NCBI GenBank assembly: GCA_027493545.1
Contig: JAOSKR010000001.1
Coordinates: 1-64,000, forward strand
Length of the DNA: 64,000 nucleotides
Reading direction: 5' to 3'
Origin: Roseovarius sp.
GTDB lineage: Bacteria > Pseudomonadota > Alphaproteobacteria > Rhodobacterales > Rhodobacteraceae
Each line of letters starts with the position of its first letter. Position 1 is the stretch's first letter. This document shows positions 48,054-58,003 of this stretch, in pieces. Both the position numbers and the translations under genes were made by a program. Below the pieces are notes generated by a model. That model did no database searches. It saw nothing but the letters and a program-made list of their open reading frames with translations, and was not told where the DNA came from.

Positions 48054-48692
48054 TCACCCCGCCGAGCCTATCTCCACCCAGTTCGCCACGATCAGCCCCG
48101 GCACGCTGTCGAGCGCGCGCTCGGCGTCACGGTCGAGGTCGAGCCGCTTCGGCAGCTTGACTTGCGACACCAGCAGGAAGATCGGCGCGGTGACCTGGTT
48201 GCGCCCGGTCTTCGCGCGTGACGCAACCGCCTGACCGCGGGTGTTGATCCGGGCCCGGTCGGCCACCAGCAGGCTCGGGCCCCGGCGGCGATAGACGAAG
48301 CGCAGGCGCAGGCCGCGGCGGCGCTCCCATTCCCCGGGGGTAAGCTTGGCGCCGCGCAGACCTCGGCCAGCGGCTTCGGTCGGGATCGCCAGCCAGAACC
48401 CCTCCTTCGAGCGGATCAGCGGACCGGTGTCGTGGGCGCCGACGATGACCGGGGCCTTGGACCAGACCAGCGCCGCGGCGTTCAGGCTCTCGCCGGCCTT
48501 CGGGTAGGTCTGGCTGCGGATCGAGTTCGCGAGCCGCCGGCCGAGCCCCACGCCGGTGATCTGACCCCGCCAGGCGCTCTTGAGCCCGGTGCCGGCCTCG
48601 CGCATGGCGGCAGTGACGGCCTTCTCGCCCGCCTTCACCTCGGCGGCCATGGCGGCGACGAGGTCCGGGGTGATGTCGAGCTTCAGTTTCAT
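48054..48692 (-). CDS. DUF6441 phage protein
   Basis: 212 residues, intact. MKLKLDITPDLVAAMAAEVK, AGEKAVTAAMREAGTGLKSA, WRGQITGVGLGRRLANSIRS, then a very basic central part (RRGLRLRFVYRRRG) and FLLVSQVKLPKRLDLDRDAE. Family of phage neck or minor tail proteins similar in role to HK97 gp10. It sits between the head-tail connector and the tail genes. Confidence 0.7.
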   Translation of the reverse strand: MKLKLDITPDLVAAMAAEVKAGEKAVTAAMREAGTGLKSAWRGQITGVGLGRRLANSIRSQTYPKAGESLNAAALVWSKAPVIVGAHDTGPLIRSKEGFWLAIPTEAAGRGLRGAKLTPGEWERRRGLRLRFVYRRRGPSLLVADRARINTRGQAVASRAKTGRNQVTAPIFLLVSQVKLPKRLDLDRDAERALDSVPGLIVANWVEIGSAG

Positions 48693-48697
48693 CTCTG

Positions 48698-49009
48698 TCA
48701 GACCGGGCGCAGATCCACGGTCCAGACGAGACGCTCTCGGTCGCGGACAGGCTCGCCCTGGATCAGGAAGGCCTCGCCGTCGATCTCGATCCGGTCGCCC
48801 GGGCGCGGGCTCGCCACCTCGGCGAGGCGCAGATCCAACCGTGTGGTCTCCGACCAGATGCGCGCCTCGCCGAAGCCGGTGACGTCGTCGGGCCGGCGCA
48901 GGATCGCGCGGACCAGCGCGGGCGCTCCCCCATCGGCCGTGTAGACGATGTCCCGCGCGAGATGCGCGTCCGCGAAGAGCGCGTCGAGAGCGGCGGCGAA
49001 GGCGGTCAT
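48698..49009 (-). CDS. head-tail connector protein
   Basis: 103 residues. MTAFAAALDALFADAHLARD, IVYTADGGAPALVRAILRRP, ending GEPVRDRERLVWTVDLRPV. The pattern fits phage head-tail joining proteins (lambda FII-like size and fold: PGDRIEIDGEAFLIQGEP). It overlaps the decoration gene upstream by one base. Confidence 0.65.
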   Translation of the reverse strand: MTAFAAALDALFADAHLARDIVYTADGGAPALVRAILRRPDDVTGFGEARIWSETTRLDLRLAEVASPRPGDRIEIDGEAFLIQGEPVRDRERLVWTVDLRPV

Positions 49010-49344
49010 CAGAAGCTGCCGTTCAGGCGTACCCGGCCGGTCGTGTCGCCGGCCCCGCCCGCCACTGCCTCGACGGCCACGCCGATGAGAGTGTTGTCGG
49101 TCGCGACCGTGGTGCAGCGCTTGTTGGTGTCGTCCCAGTAGACCTTGGCGCCGACGGTCCAGGCCTGCGAGCCGATCTTGGTGAGGTCGAAGACGCCGGT
49201 GAGTGCGGCCTCGACGGTCGCGCCGCTGGCGGCATCGCCGGCCGCGACGCCGAAGATGGAGCCGACAAGCAGGCCGTCGCCGGAGGTCACGGCATAGGGC
49301 GCGGTCAGGGTGAGGGTATTGCCGGGTTGGATGTAGTTCTTCAT
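49009..49344 (-). CDS. DUF2190 capsid-decoration protein
   Basis: 111 residues. MKNYIQPGNTLTLTAPYAVT, SGDGLLVGSIFGVAAGDAAS, GSQAWTVGAKVYWDDTNKRC, then IGVAVEAVAGGAGDTTGRVR. Typical DUF2190 beta-barrel, which trims and stabilises the capsid surface like lambda gpD. It comes directly after the capsid gene. Confidence 0.88.
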   Translation of the reverse strand: MKNYIQPGNTLTLTAPYAVTSGDGLLVGSIFGVAAGDAASGATVEAALTGVFDLTKIGSQAWTVGAKVYWDDTNKRCTTVATDNTLIGVAVEAVAGGAGDTTGRVRLNGSF

Positions 49345-49427
49345 CGCGAGATCCTTTCGCAGAACGACGAAGGGCGGCCCATCAGGCCCCCCGTTTGTCA
49401 GGGATCAGGTGTCAGGGGTGGCCCGGC

Positions 49428-51489
49428 TTACGCGCCGGGGTTCTTGTAGAGGCCGCGCCAGTCGATGGCCTTAGCGCCGAAGTCCAGGCGGCACTTGATC
49501 TCGACGCCGTCGACGTCGAAGCCGTTGCGCGTCTCGATGTAGGCGCCCTGCTGGCCCTCGAGATAGGCGTACTCGATGGTGTCGATCTGGTTCGGACTCG
49601 CCGCCAGGTACCAGGCCGTCTCGCTCGCGGCATCGAGCCGCGGCTCGGCGATGGGCGAGAGCGTGCGGATCGACTGCGGGACCACGTTGCCGCTCTGGGC
49701 GGGCACGAGGTTCTGGGCCACCAGCTGCTCGGCCTTCAACTCCAGCGCCGCCGGCACGATCAGGAAGGCGGGGCGGATGTTGAGCACCGTCTTCTTGTCG
49801 AGCCCGGTCTGCTTGCGCATCGCCGCGCGCGCCAGCCCGACGCTGTCCACCCCGAGCGCGGCACCCGTGCCGGCGAGGTTCTTGTGGGTCGCGTGGAACA
49901 GCGCCGTGCCGTCGGCCATGGCTGGGTTCGACGTGACGATGTCCCAGACCACGTCCGACTCGAGCTGCGCGATCGAGTTCCCGTACATCGCCGGGATCCG
50001 GGTGAAGGCGTCGAGATCGTCGTTGATCAGCACCTGCCGGGTGATCGCGACGACGCGGCCGTAGGTCTCGATGCGGTAGCTTTCCTTGCTCTCGCCGAGC
50101 GTGCCGCGCTTGAACTCGCCGCTCTCGCCGACCTTCAGGAGCTGCGGCGCCTCGCCCAGCTGGACCCGGTGCATCGCCTTGAAGTCGGTGGCGAGCACCT
50201 GTCGACAGAAGAGCGGGAAGGTCCGCGGATAGGCCTCGTAGGCCTGGCGCAGCGTCTTGTTGGTGACGGCGGCGAGGATCTCGGGGAAGTCCGAGGTCGA
50301 GTGCAGGGCGCGCGTGGCCACCTCGTCGCGCGAGAGGCCGCGGGTGCTGGCGCCCGCCGTCTCGAGGCTTTCGCGGGCGAGCTCCATCAGCGTCATGCCG
50401 CGATACTCGCGCGCGGCGTCCTCCAGCGGGAAGAGCGTCGGGCTGTAGCGGTGCAGGAGCGCGTTCGAGATCGCCTCACGCCGCGTGACCGTGGCGTCGC
50501 GCCCACCAAGCGGGATCGAGACATGGGGGAAGGTCCGGGTCTCGTCCGCCTTCGCCGCGACCTGGTCGATGATCAGGCGGCGGGCCTCGTCGATGGAGAC
50601 GCCGCGCTTGATCAGGTCGTCCGCGAAGCCGCGTTCGAGCTGGAGCTTGTCGGCCAGCCCGTGGATCGTGGAGACGCGCTCGCGCTCCTGCGCGCGGGCC
50701 TCACTCACCAGCGCATCCGTGTCGACGCTGCGGCTGCGGTCTTCCGACGACGGGTCGGGCGTCGGCTTCGTCTTGGGTTTGGTCTCGGCGGCGCGGGTCT
50801 GCGGGGCGGCAGCGCCGGTCTTGTCGTCGGTCATCGTGGTCTCCTCGGGCACTGCGGTTTCGCTCTTTTGCTCGGCCGTCTCGGCAGCGGTATGGGTCTT
50901 GTCCATCATCGGGGTTGCTCCTTGCTCTTTGAGGGCGTCCCGACGGTGAAGGACGCAGTCGTGATGTTCGCTTTTGGAACGGAAGCCGGCGGCGGGGTCG
51001 GCGCCCACGGGCACCGCGGAGATCTCGAACGGGGGTCCAGTCGACCGCCCGCCAGAGTTCACGCTTTCCATCCGGCTTCGAGATCTCGAAGCGGTGGACC
51101 TGGTAGCCGATGGAGACCGCGCGGATGTGCCCGGCCTCGATGTCGCGCCAGATGTCGCCCACGGCGTCGCGCTCGGAGAGCCGGATCCGCGCGATGCCCT
51201 GTCCGTTCTCGATCCGCGCCGAGCCCGGCACCACCGAGCCGATCACCGCGTCGAGATCGTGCGCCTCGTGCACCTTCAGGAACGGCGCGCCCGCGTTCAG
51301 CCGCTCGAGCCGCACATGCTCGGGCGCCATGCTGAGCTCCTCGTCATGCGGCTCGCCGAAGAGCGCGGCGCGCCGCACCCGGGCGCCCGTCGACCAGATC
51401 ACCTCGACGCTGCGCGTCTTCGGGTCGATGCTGTTCGGCGCAAGCTCCGCCGCCCGGCGGAACGCCGGCAGTTCGATCGTCTGCTCCAT
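49428..51489 (-). pseudogene. prohead protease - major capsid fusion, one frameshift
   Basis: From ATG 51489: MEQTIELPAFRRAAELAPNS, SVEVIWSTGARVRRAALFGE, DAVGDIWRDIEAGHIRAVSI, GYQV (prohead protease domain, about 1-180). Five G at 51031-51035 (four expected) break it, then FEISAVPVGADPAAGFRSKS and a linker rich in Glu/Thr/Lys. The capsid domain follows (TFPHVSIPLGGRDATVTRRE, SDFPEILAAVTNKTLRQAYE, ITRQVLINDDLDAFTRIPAM, AKAIDWRGLYKNPGA). About 686 codons. In related phages protease and capsid are one polypeptide that cleaves itself, so the fusion is natural. Confidence 0.85.
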
Positions 51490-51502
51490 GGATGGATCCT
51501 CG

Positions 51503-53017
51503 TCAGGTCGCGTCCGTTTCCGGATCGTCCGGATCGGTCGCAGGGTCGGCCGGCGCATTGGATTGCGCGCTGCCGGTCTTGGTGACCCGGCGCGGGTCGC
51601 TGTCGAGCACAAGGCCCAACTCGTCGAGCTTGGCGTTCGTGGCTGCGATCTCGGCCAGCACCGCGTCGGGGTTGCGGCCCTGCCGGGCGATGGCCTCGGC
51701 GAGCGTCATGGTGCCGGAGCGGATGGCGAGCAGGTCGGCCATCGCGTCCTTCTGCGGATCGACCGCCTCGAACTTCGGCGGCGACCATTCCACCGGCACG
51801 TCGGGCGTCGGGATGCGGCCAGCGGCCCAGGCGGCCTCCGTGAACCAGCGCCAGCTAGGGGCGCAGAACATCGGAATGAAGAGCTGCCACTGCACGGCGT
51901 CGATCATCCGGCGGAACTCCACGAGCCCGGCGCGGATCGACGAGTAGTTCACCTGGGACAGGTCCCCGGTCAGCAGCTCGTAGGGCACCCGGAAGCCGGC
52001 CGAGATCGTGTGCAGGCTCGCCCGCTTGTATTCGCCGTAGCCGCCGGTGGCCGCCGGCTGGTTGAAACGGATGTCCTTGCCGCCGCGGGCATAGGCAATG
52101 AGCCCGGGCTCGAACTGCTCGACCCGGTTCCCATCGGCATCGACCACAGCGGGCGCGATGCCCTGCTGCGCCTCCTCATCCCCGAAGACGATGGCGGTGA
52201 CGCAGGCCTCGGTCTTCTTGCGCACGATCTCGGCCACCTCGTAATCGTCGAGATCGCGCAGGGCCCGGATCACCGGCGCGCCCCAGGGAACGCCGCGCGC
52301 CTGCGTGCGCTGCTTCTCGTAGACATGGGCGATCTCGCTGGCCGGCACCGCGCGGCTGGTGAGCCCGCCCGTCAGGCTGAGCGTCGCGTCGCCGGGATGC
52401 GCGCCGAAGAGCCAGTAGGCCCGGCGCCGGCCGAGCGCGTCGAACTCGATGCCCTGTACCGCCTGGCCCGTGCCAAGCGCCCCGTTGCGGGTCGCGTCAA
52501 GGAAGTCGGCCTCGAGCAGCTGCAGCTGCACGGGCGGCACGACCCCGTCGCCGGGGCGGCGCGGACGGCGGCGGACCAGCACCTCGCCGGCCTCGACCAT
52601 CTCGCGGCAGGCGAGCGTCTGGAGCCCGTAGAAGTCGAGCTGGCCGTCTGCGTCGCAGCCCCGCGCCCAGATCTCGAAGAGCCGGTCCACCTCCCGGTCC
52701 AGATCGGGGTCGCCGCTGGCCGCGCGCGGCATGATCCCGGCGCCGACGATGTTGTTCACGAGCACCGAGACCGCCTTGGCCGCGTGCGGGTTGTTGCGCA
52801 CCAAATCCCGCATGCGGTCGCGCAGCAGCGCGCCGGCGCGGCCGATCTCGGCGTCGGCCGAGGATCCCGGCGCGTGCCAGCCATCCGTGCGCCGACCGCG
52901 CGCCGCGCCCTCGTAGGAGCGCGCGAGCCCCTCGAACGCCTGCCGCGCCAGCACGCGGCGCGTTGCCGTGCGCGGGGCGACCGAGGCGATGGCCCTGTCG
53001 AGCCACGAGACCATCAA
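51503..53017 (-). CDS. portal protein (lambda type)
   Basis: 504 residues, intact. SWLDRAIASVAPRTATRRVL, MRDLVRNNPHAAKAVSVLVN, NIVGAGIMPRA, FYGLQTLACREMVEAGEVLV, QLQLLEADFLD, IAHVYEKQRTQARGVPWGAP, LLTGDLSQVNYSSIRAGLVE, FRRMIDAVQW. This is the lambda gpB-like portal ring, the DNA entry channel of the head. The C-terminal 30 residues are Asp/Pro-rich. The second Met (53014) may be the true start. It overlaps gpW by four bases. Confidence 0.92.
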   Translation of the reverse strand: MMVSWLDRAIASVAPRTATRRVLARQAFEGLARSYEGAARGRRTDGWHAPGSSADAEIGRAGALLRDRMRDLVRNNPHAAKAVSVLVNNIVGAGIMPRAASGDPDLDREVDRLFEIWARGCDADGQLDFYGLQTLACREMVEAGEVLVRRRPRRPGDGVVPPVQLQLLEADFLDATRNGALGTGQAVQGIEFDALGRRRAYWLFGAHPGDATLSLTGGLTSRAVPASEIAHVYEKQRTQARGVPWGAPVIRALRDLDDYEVAEIVRKKTEACVTAIVFGDEEAQQGIAPAVVDADGNRVEQFEPGLIAYARGGKDIRFNQPAATGGYGEYKRASLHTISAGFRVPYELLTGDLSQVNYSSIRAGLVEFRRMIDAVQWQLFIPMFCAPSWRWFTEAAWAAGRIPTPDVPVEWSPPKFEAVDPQKDAMADLLAIRSGTMTLAEAIARQGRNPDAVLAEIAATNAKLDELGLVLDSDPRRVTKTGSAQSNAPADPATDPDDPETDAT

Positions 53018-53220
53018 CGATCCCCGCGCGAGAAGCCGGCGAAGCCCGCGATGGGCCGCGCCGTGGTGCCCGCAATCTGCCGCTCGATGGTGCGGATGCG
53101 CCCGAGCAGGTCCTCGGCCGAGCCGTAATCGACGGTCTTGCCGTCATAGCTCACCCGCGTCGTCCCGCTCGCATAGGCGCGCCGGAGCGCCGCGAGCTCC
53201 GCTTCTGTCCAGTCCGCCAT
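53014..53220 (-). CDS. gpW-like head-completion protein
   Basis: 68 residues: ADWTEAELAALRRAYASGTT, RVSYDGKTVDYGSAEDLLGR, IRTIERQIAGTTARPI. Matches lambda gpW in size and in the YA-G-TRVSY-GK pattern. It caps the portal before tail joining. The start shares one base with the terminase stop and the end overlaps the portal. Confidence 0.9.
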   Translation of the reverse strand: MADWTEAELAALRRAYASGTTRVSYDGKTVDYGSAEDLLGRIRTIERQIAGTTARPIAGFAGFSRGDR

Positions 53221-55215
53221 CAGAACCATCCTTCCCGCCGCCCGAGCCAGTCGGAGCGGCGCTTGCCTTGCGGGCCCGCGTCGGGCCGCCCGATCAGGCC
53301 GGCTGGGCTGTCCATTCCGCTCGGCACTCCGAGCTGAGCTTCCAGATCGGCCCATGTCGCTTCGGGCCAGCGATCCGCGCCTGCGATCCAGGCGGCGGCG
53401 CGGGCATAGACCCGGCAGTCCAGCGCCTCGTTGCGCTCGCGGAGCTTCTGCCATTCGAGCTTCGCGAAGCCGCGGCGGTTGCGGACCGTCACCAGCTGCT
53501 CGGCCGTCAGCTGCCGGATCCACTCGGTGTCGGCCCAGCCGGGCAGATGCACCGTGCCGGGCGGGAATGCCGCGCCGTCCTCCAGATCCTCCGCCGTTGG
53601 CCGCGCCAGCCGCAGGAAGCGGTAGGTCTCGGCCTTGAAGGTCGAGGTGGCCACGGTCCAGAGCCGCGCGCCGCGGCGCAGGCGTTTCCCGCCCGCGGTC
53701 GCGTCCACGAAGGTCGGCCCCGACACCGGGCTCGAACGGTTGAAGCCTTCGAGCCCCTTGACCGGCGCCACCTGCGCGAAGCCGACCGAGCGCGCCCAGC
53801 CATAGACTGCCGCCGTCTCGTAGCCCGTGTCGATGGCGAGCCGCGCGAGACCCAGCTCCGCGCCGCCCGCATGCCGCCAGCTGCGGCCGAGCAGGTCGGT
53901 CAGCGCCTCCCAGCACTCGGGATGCGCCGGTCCGCCCTCGATCACGACGTGATCGACGAGCCAGCTTTCGAGGCCACGGCCCCAGGCCCAGACATCGACC
54001 TCGATCCGGTCCTTCTGCACGTCGGCGCCGGCGGTCAGGAACAGACCCTTGTCCGGGACGGAGCCCGCAAGCCAGTCCTCCCGCCGCTCGGCGATCCGCT
54101 GCCAGTCCGGCGCGTCGCCGGTCTCGATCCAGGTCTCACCGAGCACCGTGTTGCGGAACACGCGTTCCGCCTCGTCCGAGCCCGCTGCCGTCTCCTTGTC
54201 CCGCGCGATCGTCGGACCAGCTCTTCCACCCCGGCGGCGAATAGAGCGCCGAGAGGTGAAACCCGACCGTCCGCGGATCGCGGGCCTCGGCGGTCGCCCG
54301 CCATTCGCCCGCGGCCAGCATCGCCGTCTTGTGGTGCTCCTCGATCCGCGCGTCGCAGGCCTCGCAATGGTACGCCGCCGTCTCCGGTTTGCCCTTCTCC
54401 CAGCGCAGCCGCTCGAACCGCAGCCACTGCATCGCACCACAATGCGGGCACGGCACGAAGAACCGCCGCTGGTCGCTCGCCTCGTATTCCCGCTCGATCC
54501 GGCTGACGCCGCGGATCGTGGGCGTCGAGACCAGGAAGACCTTCCGCCGGTGCGCGAAGGTCAGCGAGCGCGCCTCGGCGAGCCCGACCGGGTCGCCTTC
54601 CTCGTCGGCCGAGGCCGGATAGGCGTCGACCTCGTCGAGGAAGACGTAGCGGGCCGGCATCGAGCGCAGGCCCACCGCCGAGTTCGCGCCGGTCATCACC
54701 AGCATGCCGCCGGGGAACTCCTTCGACAGCTGCGTGTTGCCGCTGTCGCGCGCCCGCGCCGGGCGGACCCGCTCCTTCAGCGCTGGGCTCTCCTCGATCA
54801 GCGGGTCGATCCGCTGGCGCGAGTTGCGCTTGGCCAGTTCCACCGTCGGCTGGACCGCGAGCATCGGCCCCGGCGCGTGGTGGATCACGAAGCCGATCCA
54901 GTTGTTGCCGGCCTCGGTCGCGCCCACCTGCGCGGCCTTCATGAACACCACCCGCTGCGTCGGATCGCCGGGCGAGAGCGCGTCCATGATCGCGCGCATG
55001 TAGGGCGTGCGCTCGGTCCGGTACCGGCCGGGCTCGGCGCTCGCGCGCGAGCTCAGCCAGCGATGCGGGTCCGCCCATTCCGAGACGGTCAGCCAGGGGT
55101 CGGGCGCGAGCCCGCGGCCCCAGGCCCGGAGCAGCGCCTCGGCGCCGTCGAACTGCGTGACCTCGTCAGAGGGCGATCCGGGGCTGGGCGAGTTCCTCGA
55201 GATGGGCGCGGACAT
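53220..55215 (-). pseudogene. terminase large subunit (GpA family), one frameshift
   Basis: First frame: PWLTVSEWADPHRWLSSRAS, VVFMKAAQVGATEAGNNWIG (Walker A region), PARYVFLDEVDAYPASADEE (Walker B), FLVSTPTIRGVSRIEREYEA, and a zinc ribbon CPHCG...CEACD. A break near 54213 (YSPPGWKSW) is followed by TIARDKETAAGSDEAERVFR, LFLTAGADVQKDRIEVDVWA (nuclease Asp), and ends GKRRSDWLGRREGWF. About 665 codons. It pumps and cuts phage DNA. Overlaps the small subunit gene by 50 bases. Confidence 0.92.
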
Positions 55216-55769
55216 GGGCCTCCAGAACCTTCTGCATGGCCGCCGTCTCGATGGTCACCTCGTGGCCTACCGCTTCGCTGCATGAGGCCGTCAACTCCGC
55301 CGCCATCAGCGCAGCCACCCGCGCCGGCCAGTTGACCCACGCGTCGCGTTCCTCGCGCGCGAGCCGGAAGACCAGCGAGATCGCGCGGTTGCGGTCGACC
55401 AGCTCGCCCTCTCTGATCTGGAGCCCAAGCTTGCGCTCCTGAGCCTTCATGATCTCGTTGAAGGTCTTGGCCTTCATGTAGGCGCCGGCTTCGCCGACTT
55501 CCGGAACGGTGACCCCGTTCTCGCGCAGCGTCTCGTTGGCAGAGGCAATGACCGCCGCCGGCACCGGCTTCAGTTCCGCCTGGACGGCCTGCGGCCTTCG
55601 GTCTGCTCTTTGACAGATCGGTCGTCTCGGCCCGTCGCCGGTCTGAAGCTTCGGCGTCGATGGAGTCATCGGGGAAGAGCACAAGCCGTCCGGCCCGTTT
55701 CGCCTTCTGGATCGCGCCGCGCGACAGCCCGACACGGACGGCGTACTGGCGCTCGCTCATGCCCTGCAT
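55166..55769 (-). pseudogene. terminase small subunit-like DNA-binding protein, one frameshift
   Basis: Start at 55769: SERQYAVRVGLSRGAIQKAK, RAGRLVLFPDDSID, an HTH of the Nu1 group. After a break near 55595 it continues VQAELKPVPAAVIASANETL, AGAYMKAKTFNEIMKAQERK, LGLQIREGELVDRNRAISLV, FRLAREERDAWVNWPARVAA and ends EELAQPRIAL. About 200 codons. The last 50 bases overlap the large subunit gene. It would recognise the packaging site. Confidence 0.8.
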
Positions 55770-55879
55770 TGCCAGCCCCGATTATCATTCAAAGTCAGGT
55801 GCTTATGTCGTTGATAAGCCGGGCGTGTGGAGCGAACGTCAGATCACAAGGACGATGCAACTCACCCGGAGCCAACACG

Positions 55880-56152
55880 ATGACGACCCGCCTGAACCCG
55901 ATCACCACCCCCCGCCACGAACTCCGCGCCGAGAAGGCCCGGCGCAACAAGGAAGCCGCGCTGAGCGCCTTCATCGGCAAGAAGGCCGAAATCGACGAGA
56001 TGCTCGCCCGACTGCAGGCGCTCAGCGACGACCATTTCAACTGCCACCCCGACGAGGTGGGCTGGGCCATGGTCGGCACCCTCGAACACTACGCCGGCCT
56101 CCTTAAGCGCATCACCGACAGTGCCTTCGGCGAGGGCGAGCACGCCCGCTGA
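55880..56152 (+). CDS. small hypothetical prophage protein
   Basis: 90 residues from ATG 55880: TTRLNPITTPRHELRAEKAR, RNKEAALSAFIGKKAEIDEM, LARLQALSDDHFNCHPDEVG, WAMVGTLEHYAGLLKRITDS. Helical and charged, with a coiled-coil middle. First gene of the plus-strand block, divergent from the terminase operon, 110 bp away, so this gap should hold promoters for both. I recall it as common in Rhodobacterales prophages; no known function. Confidence 0.6.
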   Translation: MTTRLNPITTPRHELRAEKARRNKEAALSAFIGKKAEIDEMLARLQALSDDHFNCHPDEVGWAMVGTLEHYAGLLKRITDSAFGEGEHAR

Positions 56153-56246
56153 TCCCCGGCACAGCCGGAACTCCGCCGCGCGCCCTGCGCGGCTCGGGGT
56201 CGTAGAAGGCGCCGCATGTCGCGGGCCCGAATACGGAGACGACCCT

Positions 56247-56765
56247 ATGACACAGATCCAGCTTTCCGACGCCCAAGCCGTCATCCTGTCCACCGCCTGC
56301 GCGCGCGAGGACGGAGCGGTGTTTCCCGTTACCGCCAGCCTCAAGGGCGGCGCCGTCGGCAACGTCTGCAAGAGCCTCCTCAAGCACGGCCTGATCGAGG
56401 AAATCGCCGCCACGGACCTCAACACGGTCTGGCGGCACGACGAGGCGCGCGGCCCGATCACGCTGCGCGCCACCCCTCTGGCCTACAGCACCCTCGGGAT
56501 CACGGACGAGCACGATGAGACGCCGCCGGCGGAAACGCCGACCGCCCCGGTCCAGCGCCGGAAGGGCACCAAGCAGGAGATGCTGGTCGAGATGCTGCGC
56601 GCCGAGGGCGGCGCGACCATCGACGAGATCGTCGAAGCCACGGGATGGCAAGCTCACACAGTGCGAGGCGCCATGTCCGGCGCCCTCAAGAAGAAGCTGG
56701 GCCTGACGATCACCTCCGAGAAGGTCGAGGGGCGCGGCAGGACCTACATCATCGTCGACGACTAA
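56247..56765 (+). CDS. DUF3489 protein
   Basis: 172 residues from ATG 56247. N-terminal MTQIQLSDAQAVILSTACAR, GGAVGNVCKSLLKHGLIEEI; C-terminal DUF3489 domain TKQEMLVEMLRAEGGATIDE, IVEATGWQAHTVRGAMSGAL, KKKLGLTITSEKVEGRGRTY. Two winged-helix-like parts, so DNA binding is likely. Intact. Frequent in alphaproteobacterial phages; target unknown. Confidence 0.85.
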   Translation: MTQIQLSDAQAVILSTACAREDGAVFPVTASLKGGAVGNVCKSLLKHGLIEEIAATDLNTVWRHDEARGPITLRATPLAYSTLGITDEHDETPPAETPTAPVQRRKGTKQEMLVEMLRAEGGATIDEIVEATGWQAHTVRGAMSGALKKKLGLTITSEKVEGRGRTYIIVDD

Positions 56766-56819
56766 CCCCGCACACCACGACGGTCCCGATGCCGCCGTCC
56801 CGCATGGGGCGGCGGCATG

Positions 56820-57026
56820 TCATCGTGCCCCGCGCACCCGGATCGCCTCAAAGAGCCGCCGCAGGGCGAACGACCGCGCGATGCTCACCACAGTGAAGAC
56901 CGCGCCCATCTTCAGGTTCTGCGCCAGCGTCGTGTGCAGCCCGAAGACCGGGAAGATCAGGATCTGCGTGACGACCGCGACGCCGTAGCCGACCGCCACG
57001 TTGGCGACGGCCTCGACCAGCGACAT
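56820..57026 (-). CDS. DUF7220-like small membrane protein
   Basis: 68 residues from ATG 57026: MSLVEAVANVAVGYGVAVVT, QILIFPVFGL, NLKMGAVFTVVSIARSFALR, RLFEAIRVRGAR. Two membrane segments and a basic end. An upstream in-frame extension to 57098 exists but does not look conserved. Convergent with the DUF3489 gene. Confidence 0.65.
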   Translation of the reverse strand: MSLVEAVANVAVGYGVAVVTQILIFPVFGLHTTLAQNLKMGAVFTVVSIARSFALRRLFEAIRVRGAR

Positions 57027-57206
57027 GGCTCGAGACTGACGTGACGCCGAGCAGGCCGCGGGTTCGGAAATAGGCCCAAGGCCTGCCCTCATGTTCACTT
57101 TTCGCCCCCATATCGCAGCGTGACGGCATTTTCTGATGGATTGCGCGATCGGCAGACAGAAAACGAAGCGCTTCCCGCCGCGCTTCGGAAATCGGAAAGC
57201 CGGGCC
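57027..57206. other. divergent intergenic region
   Basis: Between the leftward DUF7220-like gene and the rightward HTH gene. It includes AT-richer text near 57100-57170 and is the natural place for operators of the HTH regulator. I see no clear palindrome. Confidence 0.4.
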
Positions 57207-57237
57207 TTGACAACATCGAAGCCCGGGCGCATATAGG
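57207..57237 (+). promoter_or_regulatory. sigma-70 type promoter for the HTH gene
   Basis: Perfect -35 box TTGACA (57207-57212), 17-bp spacer, then CATATA (57230-57235) as -10. It lies about 57 bp upstream of the ATG at 57294, which also has a good ribosome site (TAGGAGGATC). The best promoter match I found in the window. Confidence 0.7.
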
Positions 57238-57293
57238 GTTCGTCAGACGAAGCCATGTGGCACCAAACTTCGAAAATCTAGGAGGATCGGTCA

Positions 57294-58003
57294 ATGAAGT
57301 GGTTTGAAGAGCACAAGGAGCTTATGGCGGGTTCGGATGACGAAGTGCCCGGCAGCTCATACCGTGCAATCGCAAAGATTGCCGATGAGGCCCTTGGAGG
57401 GCAGGAGATGATCCAGTTCGTTCGGGAGGGCTTTCTCAGCCAGAAGGCTTTCGGCGAGTTTCTGGGTGTTGGCGAGTCCACCGTCGCCGGCTGGATGAAG
57501 AGCGGTTCATTTCCGGACTATGCCAAGCGCGGCACGTTGGCTGCCTACTACTCCAACAAGTATTTTCGGCAGCTCAAGGACGCCAAGCGCGACGCTGCTC
57601 GTCCCAAGGTGGTCAAGGATGGCGACCGCTACTCGATCGTGCGGTTCAAGGTTGATGAAGCGGGCGTGACCATTGGCGAGGTTCTGGCTCGGGATATCCC
57701 GACGAAGAAGGCAGCCTTGGTGTTTGCTGGCGGTATTCGCGCCCGGGAACTCTTGGGTGAAACCGAGCATCTGATCGATCATGAGCTCGAATCCATGGAT
57801 CCCGAGGACAGTGCGTGGATTCAGGAGCTTAAGGACGAGATCGGCTTGGAACGCGCTCGCACCTTCGCTCACGACAAGCTTCTTGAACTCGAGCGCGAGC
57901 GCAAGGAAGCGATCAAGAACCCGGACTGGACGATCTCCTGTCGATCGAACCGACCAAGAAGGCTGGTGATATCGTAGAGGACGAGGAGGACGGCGATGTC
58001 TAA
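57294..58003 (+). pseudogene. HTH DNA-binding protein, frameshifted at the end
   Basis: MKWFEEHKELMAGSDDEVPG, MIQFVREGFLSQKAFGEFLG, VGESTVAGWMKSGSFPDYAK: an HTH at about residues 40-65. The middle (YSIVRFKVDEAGVTIGEVLA, RDIPTKKAALVFAGGIRARE) looks like a small alpha/beta ligand or dimer domain. Near 57928 an indel diverts it to a short wrong end; the natural end (LLSIEPTKKAGDIVEDEEDG) stops at 58003, overlapping the next start. About 236 codons. Together with the strong promoter it looks like a prophage regulator or an antitoxin-like partner of the next gene. Confidence 0.65.

Noticed and set aside
49395..53128. Plus-strand open frames of 646 and 672 codons opposite the capsid and portal genes
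   Set aside because: They mirror the capsid and portal genes exactly and have no motif of their own.
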